64,000 nucleotides of DNA from Dipylidium caninum (GCA_017562135.1 QEYB01001396.1:1-64000), one strand, 5' to 3'. Shown: positions 37,295 through 48,775, numbered from the stretch's first letter. A program made the numbers and translations. Notes: a model not told the origin generated them from the letters alone.

Positions 37295-40092
37295 TGTGAA
37301 TCAGGATCCCTAAAGGACCATATTTCAAAAGTATGTTCATTTAGTGTTCCATGGCGTTATTTTAATCTCACTTCCTTCGCTGTCCCTTGCCTAATTAGCT
37401 TAACTAAGTAGGGTACAGTGGTTTCATAGATTTACGGAAAGATTAATGGACTCGTTGATGTGGGGAAGGAGCATCACGATTTTCTACGAACCTGATTCAT
37501 AGTGAGTTGGGATCAAATGACCTTCCAAATTTTAAAAAAATAGGTTGTTGACAGACTTATTGGTCAGCCAAAGAAAATGTGATTTTATTACCAGCAAGTG
37601 AGCGAATAAGGGAAATACACAAACGCCTTATGCAAAGTAATGATTCGTGAAATCGTCAACCACAAATTTAGTGGCCTATCCTTTGGAAACATTTTATCAC
37701 CAGACATGTTAATTAGGAATTGAGTAAGTTTATCATTGGCTTTATAGATCGTACCTGCAGGCGTTGAACTCTGGACATTCATGACATCTCAGCCTACGAT
37801 ATTTTCATAGCAAGTGGAGCTGACATTCATCAGGGGCAGCTGTATGTTTCTGAGAGGAGAGCAATAACTACGCATCCAAACGAATCGACTCGACCTTTAG
37901 ATTGTACGCACTTCTCAAAAAAAAATTGCATTTACACGGAGGAATTTTTACACTTCTTTACTAAACCAATTTTCCAATAACTTGGCAGAAATAACCTCGG
38001 AGTCTAATATCCGTTGTTACTCCATCCCATAGGTATCATTGTCTTTATGATTCACTAAATTCGATGGTCAGAAGTGAAAAAAATGATCTGAAGGAAAGTT
38101 GCAAGAGCAAGCTGAGTGTTCTCCCATGGAGCTCAGTTCTCTTCGCCTTCACTGGTTTTTATGCGTTACATCTGGCATTACAGCAGCGTGAGTTAATGGA
38201 GACAATGATTCTCTTTCCTTTCAGTACAGAAGTCTTCTGCATACGCTCTATTATTATTCCGAAAATGAGGAAATTTAGGATGAGGCTAGGTGAGAAGGCT
38301 AATTATCAGTAAATTAAACAGCATTTTAGAGGGTTAACCATCCACTAATACTTACTGTGTCACACAATAATCAATGCAATATATTCCCGAGTGCCGAGAA
38401 AAATCTTCTAAGTTTGCGCAGAACTGCGGAGAGGATGTGCACAACTGCAAAGCAAAATATTATAGAAGGCGATAAAGGCAAGAGGTGCGGTGGTGATGAG
38501 GAAGGTAAAGGAAGTGGCACAGAATAGGTCCAAAACTTCTATAACAAGTGTTCGTACTCCACAATTCACAAATCGCATTAACTCACGTAGAAATGAATTA
38601 GGTCAACAAGTTCGTAGGAAGAGGCATTAGTACCTTGTCATTAGGTGAAGGGAACAAAATATAATGGTTGCTTAGGCAGTCAGACTCATCTCTTTGTTTA
38701 CTTTCATGGCCATTCTTCACCATCTTCAAAAGATCGTCGTCGCCAACATTGGGAACTAAGCTTAAAAGGGATTAAAAATTCTGAATACGTTTAAAGCTCT
38801 CAAGCATGGGAGGTAAAATGATGACAATCTTAGTCATCTCAGTTCGTGATGTTTAGCCAAACACAATAACATACAACATCAAATGCGGTGGGTTAGACGA
38901 ACAGGGTCAGAATGTCTTAATTTGCATGTTATGGGACACATTCATTTCTTCACCGTACAATTGTTCAGGCCGATAGGAATTAAGAATAAAAAGCGCTGGT
39001 TAACACGCAGGTACAATGCGTGAAGATAAGGAGAGAAATTGCACCAATTCAAAAAATGCTACCGCGCGTCGATTTCAGCATGGCAGCTCCCGAATGCCCA
39101 ACCGCGCCTTAATTAGTCCAACCTACTCCTTAAACACTACTTCTAGGTTCATTATTGTCTTGTCGTTCCAAGATTTACAAAGTTGACCCCCAAAAATTGA
39201 GCTTCCGGGTACTTTCAGTTATACACTTATAAGTGGGCAATGCTTATTCTCATTAGGTGTTGGCTATTCTTTCCGATAATAATCGACAGTAGTAAAGGCC
39301 GCCCGACCTTGCTATGTTTTTATCATTAAAGGGCATGGTTGCTCAACAAAATTCCAGCGCATATTATGCGGAAAATCGAGATGACCTTGCGTATATAGCA
39401 CTGACACATAGCCGTGGACTTTCTACTTCTCACTTTTCATCATCGTCCTGTGTTAGTACATCGCTTATAATCAGACGCTTTAAAGGCCTTTCTCCAATTT
39501 GTGAAATATTCGAGGCACGCTGACTTTGGTGAATACAAATATTAACTGGAAGACCGAGAACGATTTTAGTAGAGTTTTACGAAAAGTGAACTCAAATTGC
39601 GTATTGCTGCGATGTCTACGCCGGGTATGTCGGGAACAATTAATGAAATTGACTCAGTATATGTTATCTGAACTCCCACACTCACTGGGCTAACATGACA
39701 ATCTGCAAAATTTTCTAATGCGAAATTCCATTTCAGAGGGTTATAGTACTTAAACTGTGATAGTAGAAGGGTAAATTGCTCAATACTCTATCCAAAACTT
39801 CAATGGTATTAGCAAAGCTTTGTATCATTTGGGGAATAAAGTCTGCCTTTATATCGGCGAGGTGACACCGTAGGCACAATGATACAAGTGGTAGCCGTCA
39901 ACGGTTTTTTTGAAATTATGAAACATAAATGGATAAAATGTAGCAACATTGTGGTGTAGGGTGCTGATGGGATCCAGTTGGCTGATTAACACGAACCAAT
40001 TTGTCCGCGGTTGCTGTCTGATGAGTACTACCAACCATAGAAGGTGATTCTCTTTTTCAACAGTTGATTTACTCTCGTAATAAAGAATAAAA

Positions 40093-40325
40093 TTACATTG
40101 CTTCGGCTAACTGTTATCCTTCTTACCATCAAAGGATTCACAGTGCTTGCTCATAGAGACACCACGAGTGAGACCGGTCCGACTCACGTTGCAGAGAGAT
40201 CAACACAGACTCCAGTGTAACACCACCAACTGTGATTTCTGTTACCACTTTGACTGTCCACATTCATTTGACCAAATTTGTGATGATGCTCTCCTACTGC
40301 CGGCTGCTCTGCTGTCATTGACCAG
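40093..40325 (+). pseudogene. Thr-rich mucin-like relic, copy A
   Basis: One frame reads a hydrophobic leader (LRLTVILLTIKGFTVLA) followed by Thr/Ser-rich residues (HRDTTSETGPTHVAERSTQ) and then a stop. A second frame continues with TPPTVISVTTLTVHIH and a hydrophobic, Cys-containing end (LTKFVMMLSYCRLLCC) before its own stop. Read across the frameshift, this has the order leader, Thr-rich part, hydrophobic tail, as in the mucins. No ATG precedes the leader in either copy. The partner lies at about 59480-59700. It may equally be non-coding. Confidence 0.25.
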
Positions 40326-40690
40326 CAAATGCCGTGACCTCAACATACAAATCTGGTGAGGCAGTGAGACGCATCAGAACGTCGGTGTCAATTCGGCCAC
40401 CCAAAGGAGAATACACAAAATGGAGAATGGTCGAATTTTGTCTCCTCAAATGCCACTTCATTCTGGATCTCTAATTTTAGCAAGTGCGTTTTACATACTA
40501 GGAGGCAGAAAAATGTGGTGAAGAATTGTCCCCTACTAGGTCGACCAGCACTACATTAATGGATTCGAAGACATGTGCCCGTGGGATAGAGCAACCGCTT
40601 TGTAATGCTTTGTTTGCAGAGTTTTATCAATGACACTAGAAGGCCACAAAAGACGTGACGTAGAAGTTTCACCCAATCATGATAAGCATT

Positions 40691-40707
40691 GGTAATGCAG
40701 CATTACC
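40691..40707. promoter_or_regulatory. 17-base odd palindrome, copy A
   Basis: GGTAATGC-A-GCATTACC, perfect 8-base arms around a central A. Copy C has GGTGATGC-A-GCATCACC at the same place, so both arms changed together. It lies about 140 bases upstream of the short ATG exon and may be a dimer-binding site or hairpin. Confidence 0.4.
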
Positions 40708-40848
40708 AAGTACGGAAGTGGGAAGTGAGGCAGTCATATGATGCTTCCAACTTCTTAAAGCACTTATAATCTGACAACGCCATCAGACGATCTTGTAGCC
40801 TACACTCTCGCATGTTTCTTTAAAATTATTTCCATTGTCGGCACCTGA

Positions 40849-40970
40849 ATGCACAAGAAAGATGTCACACGTAAGATCGGCGATATGATAGCATGATTTG
40901 AGCACGACGAGGAGGTTTTGTGCAATGGAGAGACAGAACGTGGCGAATATCGTGCTTTTATGTGTGGAAG
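40849..40970 (+). pseudogene. Short ATG exon relic, copy A
   Basis: Homologue of the clean 45-codon exon in copy C. Here the frame from the same ATG (MHKKDVTRKIGDMIA) meets a stop, then a two-base length difference restores the frame that reads QNVANIVLLCVEG, matching QKVVNIVIVHVDE in C. The copy ends at GAAG followed by GTGATAAG, a possible splice donor. The protein is not recognised. Confidence 0.3.
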
Positions 40971-41280
40971 GTGATAAGATACAGACAACAATGGACTCTT
41001 ACGTACTGCTTTACGAACTGACGCAAATGCAGATGAATGACAGAAAGCGCGAGGGCACAGCTTCTTTGCTCAGCAGTACCCGATTTTAGTCGCTTTTTCA
41101 CCACATCACGTGTCACGAAATGGGGTTTACGTATGAGAACCGCAAACGATGAAGCAATTGCGTAAATAAGGATTCACTTCCAGAACACCCTCTCGAGATA
41201 AAATTGCATTATAAGAATTTATGGTAATCACATTGTGGAATGTCCAAGAAGTGGTAGCTTATTCCTTCACATAACCAAAG

Positions 41281-42345
41281 GAAAGCATGAAAGACGACAA
41301 GCATTTCTTAATCGACAAACTTCACATTTCAATGACCGCTTTCCACAGTATCGTTTGTGCGAATTATTGGTGAGTCGATGGGTACATTTCCCACATCGGT
41401 AATAAATACGACTTAAAGTCGTTCATCAACTCTGAAATAAAGCTACTGCAGTAAGCCATGGTGTTGGCAGAGAATCACAGGTGATAATCGAACTTATAAT
41501 GCTTGAGTTTGGTAAATCATTGAAGGCAGTTGCGCCTTTTGTGTCTACTTACTTTATACGCCCGTTTCATAGTAGATCACTTTAGAGTGCGGAGGAAGAA
41601 ACTTCTCAATCCTGACTTTACAACTTGCCACTGTTAAAAGACTTCGGCGACAACAGTAATGCCTAATAGTCAGAGTCTTCAAAGGCATTTCAAAGTCAAC
41701 ACTTGGGGAATCCAGAAGTGAAGCGGTCATAAATCACTTATAATCTCAAAAGGAAAACAGCGCTCGCAGTCGTTCTTGCCACCTGCACACTTGCATGCTG
41801 TGGTCAGAATTTCCGCGACTTCTAACACAATCATGGAGGTGTTTACTAGATGTTTTTTGGCGTTGAATAATGCATTTCACTGTTGGTATGGTGCTGAAAT
41901 TGTAAGATATTATTGCTTGTAATTCTGCGTTCTAGGAATAAGTACTTAGTACAGTTTGGTGAAGAGCACCAGCCCTACGTCAACCAACTTTCCCTTCCGT
42001 CCCCGAAGGCCACGAGAAGAGAGGAGATATGAGCCAAATCATCTACAACCTCCATTTCCCTTTCCCTTTCCATTCCCCACGTCCACTTCTCACTTCTCAC
42101 CTCTTATGTTTTCCTTCCATTCAATTTGTTATCAGCTGTCCTCTGAATGTCCTGACATTTTGGGATGATAAAAAATGTGAGAGAATTACAAATTCGGTTC
42201 TTTGACCGCGGAGCCACAAATATTGCTTCGGTCCTGGGCCTCATAATTGCACTTGCGTTCACACAACTTGGTCTTCGAACTTGATGGCTTCGCAATCGCG
42301 TGTTATATTAAGACGAACGTTTTACGTTTGTATGACTTTCTCGTG
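41281..42345 (+). pseudogene. Tetraspanin-like exon relics, copy A
   Basis: Two separated coding-like pieces. At 41281-41369 the frame reads DDKHFLIDKLHISMTAFHSIVCANYW and reaches GTGAGT, a splice donor shared with copy C. At about 42160-42345 the frame reads VRELQIRFFDRG, then a hydrophobic stretch (ASVLGLIIALAFTQL), then after a frame change VFELDGFAIACYIK. The second piece resembles the end of the large extracellular loop and the fourth membrane helix of tetraspanins; the first could be the region around the conserved loop cysteines. Helices 1-3 are not found. The frames are broken, so this is a relic, and the family name is a tentative inference. Confidence 0.3.
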
Positions 42346-43814
42346 GTCATGATCCCCATGCTCATATGGGCATATTTTCGAAAAGTCGTTGTTGCACTTT
42401 CAACACTTCTGAAAAATCCATGGTATTTAACATACTGGCAATTTCTTGTAATAACTGACAACTGCAATACAGTTGTAGTTCAATGCCGATCACTGAAAAT
42501 TTCATGCATTTAAATTTCGTCATGAAGTTTTCATCCTATTTGCCACCCAAATTAATCGGCGTGAAAGACAAGCTCATTTGAGGATAGGTGAAAGTCTTCG
42601 CGTACTCCTCGAGGAATGTGCCGTTAGGCCGTGATTCAAAGGCCGACCGCAAAAGCACAGTAAATTGCGTATGCCCAGAGAGTATTCATTTTTGCAATTT
42701 TGGCTTTTGTGCACTTCTCAAGGGATAGTAAATAAAGTACAATTTACTCTCGATTGCGTGAAGGAGGCTTCGACAATGGATAGGCGGGATGTTGGCGTTG
42801 TTTAACGAAACACTGCAAATTATTCCAATACAGGTCAGAGAAATGAAAAAAATGTACTTATTTAATTATTATTAAATTATCACATTTCTCATACGGATTT
42901 GATTCACTAAATTCATGAAATGCACAGCTTTGACTCTTTGGTTCCCGCACCTATGAGTTGCAGTGATGCTTAAGATGTTTAGTCGTCCACCATATTCAGC
43001 CCAATCGCAGTGCATTCTCTGCTCTACTACCCCGCTTACCTGTGAGCGGGAAGTTGCTCAATATAGACAGGCAATAATTAATGATGCTCAAGTTTTCCTC
43101 ATTTAACTGCACACATGAAGCGTTGACCCATATGAGGCATGATAGGAAGGGACAGTCAGGAAAGAGATCAAGCAGCTTTCCGTCTAGCATTCGCTCCCGC
43201 TCTCTCGCGCGCATGGTTGGACAATTGAACTCGTTCAGTACAGTATGCTTCACGCAATAAGGCCCATTTTAAACGAAATGGATGGAGTAGTGGGCAGCAT
43301 AAGAGGATATTGTTGCCTAAAGTAGTGTATCCGCTTTCCTTCTATAAGCTACTTGTCAGTTCAAACTTTTTCCCTCATGACGCTGTCTTCTCCGCCAACG
43401 CCATACCCACTTACCCACCCTCATTTATTCATTTATTCCTACAGGCGCGAGTATGCGAAGGGAGTATTGGACGCACCTGTGCGTCAGAAGATACCAATGT
43501 GCCGAGGGAGCAAAGTTAAAGGCAGCCAGCTGGGTGATGAGGTGCAGAATAGAGAGAGGAGATTTTTGAACAAGTTTGTGAGCCGCCTTCTCTTGCCTCA
43601 AGAAATAACAAGGCAGCTGATTAAACTAATTTGCTGAAAACAATGTCTTTTTCTGTGAAGTCATGCCCACTTAATAGTTGCCACAGCTAGCCCTATGCAA
43701 ATTCCTATGCCACATCTGTGGACTAAAAAAAGCAACAAATGCTATTTGGGGAGAAATTTACTGTAGAGCTAGGTCCAACATTTAGTTGCATTGCAGTGTA
43801 GGAGGAGCATTGTT

Positions 43815-45437
43815 TCAGAAGAAGAATTTCAGCACAAGAATCGAAAGGAAAAGGTAGCAAGGCGGAAGAAGAGGGGGTGAATATGAGGTCGCGGTTGTTT
43901 GTCCGGATGTCGGAGGCTTGGTAGTCTAGGGCGGACCCACTGTTGATGAATTTGTGTTCGGCGCGTAACTCGAATTTGTGGTTAGGGTATGAGTCGAATT
44001 TGCGCTCGAATTTGAAGCCCATCTCAGAGTCGGAGTTGCAGTTGAGTTTGCGGTCGAATTTGAAGAGCAATTCAGACTTGGAGTTGCAGTTGAGTTTGCG
44101 CTCGAATTTGAAGAGCAATTCAGACTTGGAGTGCAGTTGAATTTGCGCTCGAATTTGAAGAGCAATTCAGACTTGGAGTTGCAGTTGAATTTGCGCTCGA
44201 ATTTGAAGAGCAATTCAGACTTGGAGTGCAGTTGAATTTGCGCTCGAATTTGAAGCCGGACTAAAAGTAGGAGCTGTAGTTGAATTTTCGCTCGAATTTG
44301 AAGAGCAATTCAGACTTGGAGTTGCAGTTGAATTTGCGCTCGAATTGGAAGAGCAATTCAGACTTGGAGATGCAGTTGAATTTGCGCTCGAATTTGAAGA
44401 GCAATTCAGACTTGGAGTTGCAGTTGAATTTGCGCTCGAATCTTGAAGAGCAATTCAGACTTGGAGTTGCAGTTGAATTTGCGCTCGAATTGGAAGCAAT
44501 TCAGGCAATTCAGACTTGGAGTTGCAGTTGAATTTGCGCTCGAATTTGAAGAAGCAATTCAGACTTGGAGTTGCAGTTGAATTTGCGCTCGAATTGGAAG
44601 AGCAATTCAGACTTGAGTTGCAGTTGAATTTGCGCTCGAACTTGAAGCCGGACTAAAAGTAGGAGCTGTAGTTGAATTTTCGCTCGAATTGAAGAGCAAT
44701 TCAGACTTGGAGATGCAGTTGAATTTGCGCTCGAATTTGGAAGAGCAATTCAGACTTGGAGATGCAGTTGAATTTGCGCTCGAATTTGAAGAGCAATTCA
44801 GACTTGGAGTTTCAGCAGTTGAATTTGCGCTCGAATTGGAAGAGCAATTCAGACTTGGAGTTGCAGTTGAATTTGCGCTCGAAATTTGAAGCCGGACTAA
44901 AAGTAGGAGCTGTAGTTGAATTTGCGCTCGAATTTGAAGAGCAATTCAGACTTGGAATTGCAGTTGAATTTGCGCTCGAATTGGAAGAGCAATTCAGACT
45001 TGGAGATGCAGTTGAATTTGCGCTCGAATTTGAAGAGCAATTCAGACTTGGAGTTGCAGTTTGAATTTGCGCTCGAATTTGAAGCCGGACTATAGGAAGC
45101 TGTAGCTGAATTTGCGCTCGAATTTGAAGAGCAATTCAGACTTGGAGTTGCAGTTGAATTTGCGCTCGAATTGGAAGAGCAATTCAGACTTGGAGTTGCA
45201 GTTGAATTTGCGCTCGAATTTGAAGAGCAATTCAGACTTGGAGTTGCAGTGAATTTTGCGCTCGAATTTGAAGAGCAATTCAGACTTGGAGCTGCAGTTG
45301 AATTTACAGTCGGAGCTTTAGGCGAAGCGGTAACGTTTGCAGCGTGGGTGGTTTGCGTTACCTGCTGATGAATTCGCCTTAGAAATCGTAAAGAAAATTG
45401 CCAGGCTGATGGCAAATAACAGGCAGATCCTCATCAT
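43815..45437 (-). pseudogene. Mucin with expanded 48-bp repeats, broken
   Basis: Paralogue of the intact 62.7 kb gene. From ATG 45437 it reads a signal peptide (MMRICLLFAISLAIFFTIS) and SSAGN. A one-base excess then shifts the frame about nine codons later, and the continuation (TTHAANVTASPKAPTVNS) is in another frame. Next comes a run of about 26 units of 16 residues, PSLNCSSNSSANSTAT, with three N-glycosylation sequons each. Several units have gained or lost single bases, so the frame changes repeatedly. Near the end TNSSTVGPP meets an in-frame TAG, after which a complete GPI-signal tail is still encoded to the stop at 43815. As it stands no full protein can be made. Indel errors in the assembly of the repeats could contribute. 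Confidence 0.65.
44040..45310 (-). repeat. 48-bp coding minisatellite with higher-order pattern
   Basis: About 22 standard units of 48 bp plus four variant units (starting near 44251, 44647, 44889 and 45084) that encode PTFSPASNSSANSTTA instead of PSLNCSSNSSANSTAT. The variants are separated by seven, four and three standard units, with four more on each outer side, which suggests growth by block duplication as well as by single units. Unit length varies from 47 to 49 bp in roughly ten places. Because 48 is a multiple of three, the opposite strand also stays open (repeating VEFALEFEEQFRLG), but that is a by-product. Confidence 0.85.
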
Positions 45438-45462
45438 GTCGAATTACATGTGATGGCAAAAT

Positions 45463-45522
45463 CGCGAATTAAAATACCCCACCTACACGCGATCTCCTCA
45501 GGAGAAGCCAATTGAGATCAGT
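45463..45522 (-). promoter_or_regulatory. Promoter of cassette mucin, copy A
   Basis: On the minus strand: CTCAATTGGCTTC, then CCTGAGGAG, then a weakened TATA region GGGGTATTTTAATTCGC. The intact copies have GGAGTATTTATTTCGC, so the TATA box is altered here. Confidence 0.6.
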
Positions 45523-45989
45523 AAACTATTTTTCGTGGGTGTGTGGGTACGCCGAGACATTGGCGACTTGTTTGTCTGCATTTTTGCCGCAAAGGCAGAT
45601 GTGGAAACCTATGTTGGTGGTGTATGCTCTTTAGACGGACAGATAATGAGCTGCTGTAATGCTTGAGCGTCACTAGTACAGTCTCTTGATCGCATCATTC
45701 GTAACTCCCCCAAAGGCCGGCTTTTACATTGGTCATTGTAATTTAGGAGTGTTTGCCTCTCCCATTCGATAATAGTAAACACGAGCCACAGCAGGTATGT
45801 GACCCGTTCTTGTCACTTCTGAGTCTCTGAAGAAAGATGAAGTGCCGAGGCGATATATTGCCATCATTCTACAGCAATTTAAACATTCTGCGTTGAGACC
45901 AGGAAATTCTTCTCTCATGCATCCGAGTTAGCAAGGAGAGCAGTCAGGAGCTAGAGTCCACAATTTTTTTCCTCTTCTTCTTTCGAACA

Positions 45990-46098
45990 TTTGCTGGCGT
46001 GCAGCCTCTACACTGCTTGCATTTCCACGTCAGGCTACACCTGATGTTCACGACACACATTTACCTGTTGACACTCACAAACTCCGTTCTGCCACACG
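45990..46098 (-). pseudogene. Cys-rich relic upstream of mucin, copy A
   Basis: Frame reads CGRTEFVSVNR, a stop, then CVVNIRCSLTWKCKQCRGC. Copies B and D keep the same frame with cysteines largely at the same places. It lies on the mucin strand, about 600 bases upstream. The protein family is not recognised. The stop shows that this copy is dead. Confidence 0.35.
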
Positions 46099-46530
46099 TA
46101 CCCGACTGGCCTCAAATATGAACATCTTGATTCAATCCTGATAGGAAGCAATGTTATTTAACTATGAGTATGGAGGGTATTTCGTAACATCATGGCAATT
46201 TTAACTGCTATGCTAACATCTCTTCTCCTAATTAATGATTTGAGATCTTCTCTCTTAATGGTGATTAAACATTCAATATAGTAGAGCACTACAAAGGCAG
46301 GAAAGGATTTTGTGCGTGGATGAATATAGCCAGTCGATGAATAATGAACAAGACGACGACGAATTAGACTTCATAGTATGGAGACAAGACTGAAAACTAA
46401 TTTCTCTTCAACATATTTTTACACCGCCATCATGCAAAACCAAATATCTCACTTTAAATCTCTTTTTCAGCTGCAAATCGCTATTTGGTAAAATACACTA
46501 TACGAGTTCTACAGAGGTCTATGTCAGAAA

Positions 46531-47640
46531 CAGTATGTAGTTGCCTACAATATGGCAACGATTGTGGAGGCCGAAACAGGACTGTTGTCTACGAGCTCCA
46601 ACATTGTGGGCTCTACGACGTCGTAGGTGTCATGAATCGCTCAAAACCCGTCTATCGCACACCACGTACTCCCGTATTAAGGCTCAGTCAATCCACTCTC
46701 ATGTAGTATTTATCTCAGAGTCCATCAATGTCCGTCCTCGCAGTTATGTGGTTGGTCATGTCTGTGATGTCAGAAGGTATATCAGCACAGATGCGAGTTT
46801 TTCCAATTAGAATGCTTACGCAACTGCCTGAGGTCAGCCTTTTTTTGGCACTTTCTTACCCACTGAGGATGATCTAACCTCTTGGCTACAGGCATGCTTA
46901 AGAGAAACCATCTATGTCTCCATCTGAAGAGGAAATTCACCCCACCGATTGGCACTTATACATCCGACTCATCAACTACCACTCATCCTCCTCCCAATGC
47001 CAATCTCATTCTCACACTTACTTCGTTGGTAGTGGTTTGCTAGTATCAACAATATACGCACCACTTCTCGTAGTCCAGGTTGAATTAGTCCCGTGTCTCT
47101 GTCGGCATTTCTTCCTCCGAAATAATCGTCCTTCCTGGATGTGAAGGTTGCGCCTTTGTGGATATCTTGACACAAGTTACTCATGTCTTCGCTGTAGGCA
47201 TTTCCATGAACCACCTACACGCAACCGAAATAAAACTCGTGTTTTGTCTCGACAGGCAGTTTAAACGTGACGTTTTAAACGTTTTAACAGGTGTGATTTT
47301 CGGCTGAATTAGGTGGGGAAGAATGGGAGAGATTGAATCCAAAGTGAGGAAATATATGCTGGAAAAGTGGTAGTGTTGAAAAACCGCTGAGCCTCAACTG
47401 TGTAATAAAAAAATACTCAGTTTCACATGCACTTGCCTTTACGCATCATGCGAGAGTGTCATGGGTGAGCACATATCGGTGAGGCAGCAGAATTCTCTAG
47501 GAATTTGGCGTGAATCTGGCAAAACAAAAGGGAATGTACATGAATATAGGATAATCTACTCCCCTCCTCCCGAATGTCATTTTGTCCAGGAACCCTAATA
47601 TTACCAGTGTATTTTGTACTGATCTGCAGATAATGGAGAA
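46531..47640. other. Spacer between cassettes A and B
   Basis: Short frames only (up to about 90 codons), no motif recognised. A small direct repeat ACGTTTTAAACGTTTTAA occurs near 47273-47290. Confidence 0.45.
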
Positions 47641-47840
47641 GAGAAATGTCTGCCACTTTATTGACCAGCTGTGGATTGTGGAGAAATGGCACTAAAGCAT
47701 TCGAAGCCTTCCAGACGGAAGGGAGAGTAAATACATTGCAGTTTCATGTGCGCAGACTTCTATCCACGAGACTCGAAAGTTACATTTTCATCGGCAAGAG
47801 ACGTGGCACAGAGGTTCCACAGTGTCACGGTAAGCGAATT

Positions 47841-47853
47841 TGATGCGGCATCA
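47841..47853. promoter_or_regulatory. Odd palindrome, copy B, shortened
   Basis: TGATGC-G-GCATCA. The two outer pairs present in A and C are lost because GG is replaced by TT on the left. The right arm has the C-type sequence. Confidence 0.35.
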
Positions 47854-48004
47854 CCACTTGTGGAAGTTGGATCTGAAGCAGTCATGTGATGAGCCAACTT
47901 CCTAAATCACCTATAAGCTAGTAAGCAAGACACCAACTTCAGGCTTTCTCGCCACCCACACTTTCTCTTGTTGCCTGTAAATTATTTCCTTTCCCAGCGG
48001 TTGA

Positions 48005-48109
48005 ATGCATGTGAAACGACGGTGTGAGGAGGTGGAAGAAGGGTTTGTGCAACAGGAACAGAATGTACCGAATTTCGCGCTGCCACATGTGGATGGCGAT
48101 GAGCTATAA
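48005..48109 (+). CDS. Short ATG frame, copy B
   Basis: 34 codons from the same ATG as in A and C: MHVKRRCEEVEEGFVQQEQ, then NVPNFALPHVDGDEL and a stop. It aligns in frame with copy C (GKFVEWGQKVVNIVIVHVDESKI), apart from an in-frame deletion near the start. The donor site seen in C is lost and the frame ends in TAA. It may be a relic or a minute standalone peptide. Function unknown. Confidence 0.25.
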   Translation: MHVKRRCEEVEEGFVQQEQNVPNFALPHVDGDEL

Positions 48110-48289
48110 ATCGACTTAAGAGGAGCACCCTATGTAAATTATGTTCATCACATCGTCAGCATTTCCGCAACACACTCGCTTTTGACGCAACTTTTGAGAT
48201 GGTCAAGTCAGCATTCAATTAATGGTTGTTGACGCGGAATAATGAGTCCTCCTGTATTGAGTGTCATTCGAGGCGGAAATTTTGAGTGA

Positions 48290-48775
48290 AGTGCAGCTCA
48301 GGAAGAGAGTAAAAATTCAGCTAACTCTTCTCTCCTCCGCAAAAGTCACGAGAGAAGAAATGCGGACAAATCAACCGCCACGCCGATTTCCTCTTCCTAC
48401 TTATCACTTCATGTGTTCTCCTTTCATCCGCTTTATTATCAACTGTCCGCCGAATTTCTCAAAAATTTTTAGATACTAAGTGAGTGAGGGAGTTGAAAAT
48501 TCTGTTCTTTTGCTACAAGGACTCAAATGTGTCCACGATCCTGGCTTATATAATTTCATTAGCGTTGTCACTGCATGCGATTGCAACGTGAGTGCCTCGG
48601 GTTCGTGTGTTATTACAAGGCGAAGGCTCAACATTTGCATGACTTTCTGGTCGTCATTTTACCTTTGCACATATGGGCATGCTTTGCAAACAGCCTTATG
48701 GCATTTTCATCACTTCTCCACAATTCCTCGTTATTTAACATACTGGCGATCTCGTGTAATATCTGACAACTGCCA
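48290..48775 (+). pseudogene. Tetraspanin-like exon relic, copy B
   Basis: Homologue of 41990-42345 and 60921-61310. The frame reads VRELKILFF, then a hydrophobic stretch (STILAYIISLALSLHAIAT) and a stop. The shifted continuation is LGFVCYYKAKAQHLHDF. The first tetraspanin-like piece (with VCANYW) was not found in this copy. Confidence 0.3.

Larger units (their letters stand above)
27431..39240. other. AT-rich gene desert
   Basis: Base composition is clearly AT-richer than on either side. The longest frames are about 120-126 codons (32620-32982 and 33480-33860, minus) with no recognisable domain. About 32640-32820 and 36140-36240 share a diverged stretch (AAACCTCTG, then CCCATTG and GTGCT). 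Several perfect short hairpins occur (listed separately). I see no supported gene. Confidence 0.45.
39241..46530. repeat. Duplicated cassette, copy A
   Basis: Collinear with C (58.8-64 kb) over its length and with B (47.6-52.9 kb) over its ends. Contents in order: Thr-rich relic, palindrome and short ATG exon, tetraspanin-like exons (plus strand), expanded and broken mucin (minus strand), Cys-rich relic (minus strand) and a right-end block ending near 46530. Similarity is patchy, with indels throughout, so the duplication is old except for a few islands, notably 40 identical bases shared with B at 46274-46313. Confidence 0.75.

Noticed and set aside
44280..45368. Plus-strand frames repeating VEFALEFEEQFRLG or NLRSNLKSNSDLELQ
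   Set aside because: Antisense shadows of the 48-bp minisatellite, open only because the unit length is a multiple of three; no start, signal peptide or conserved end.
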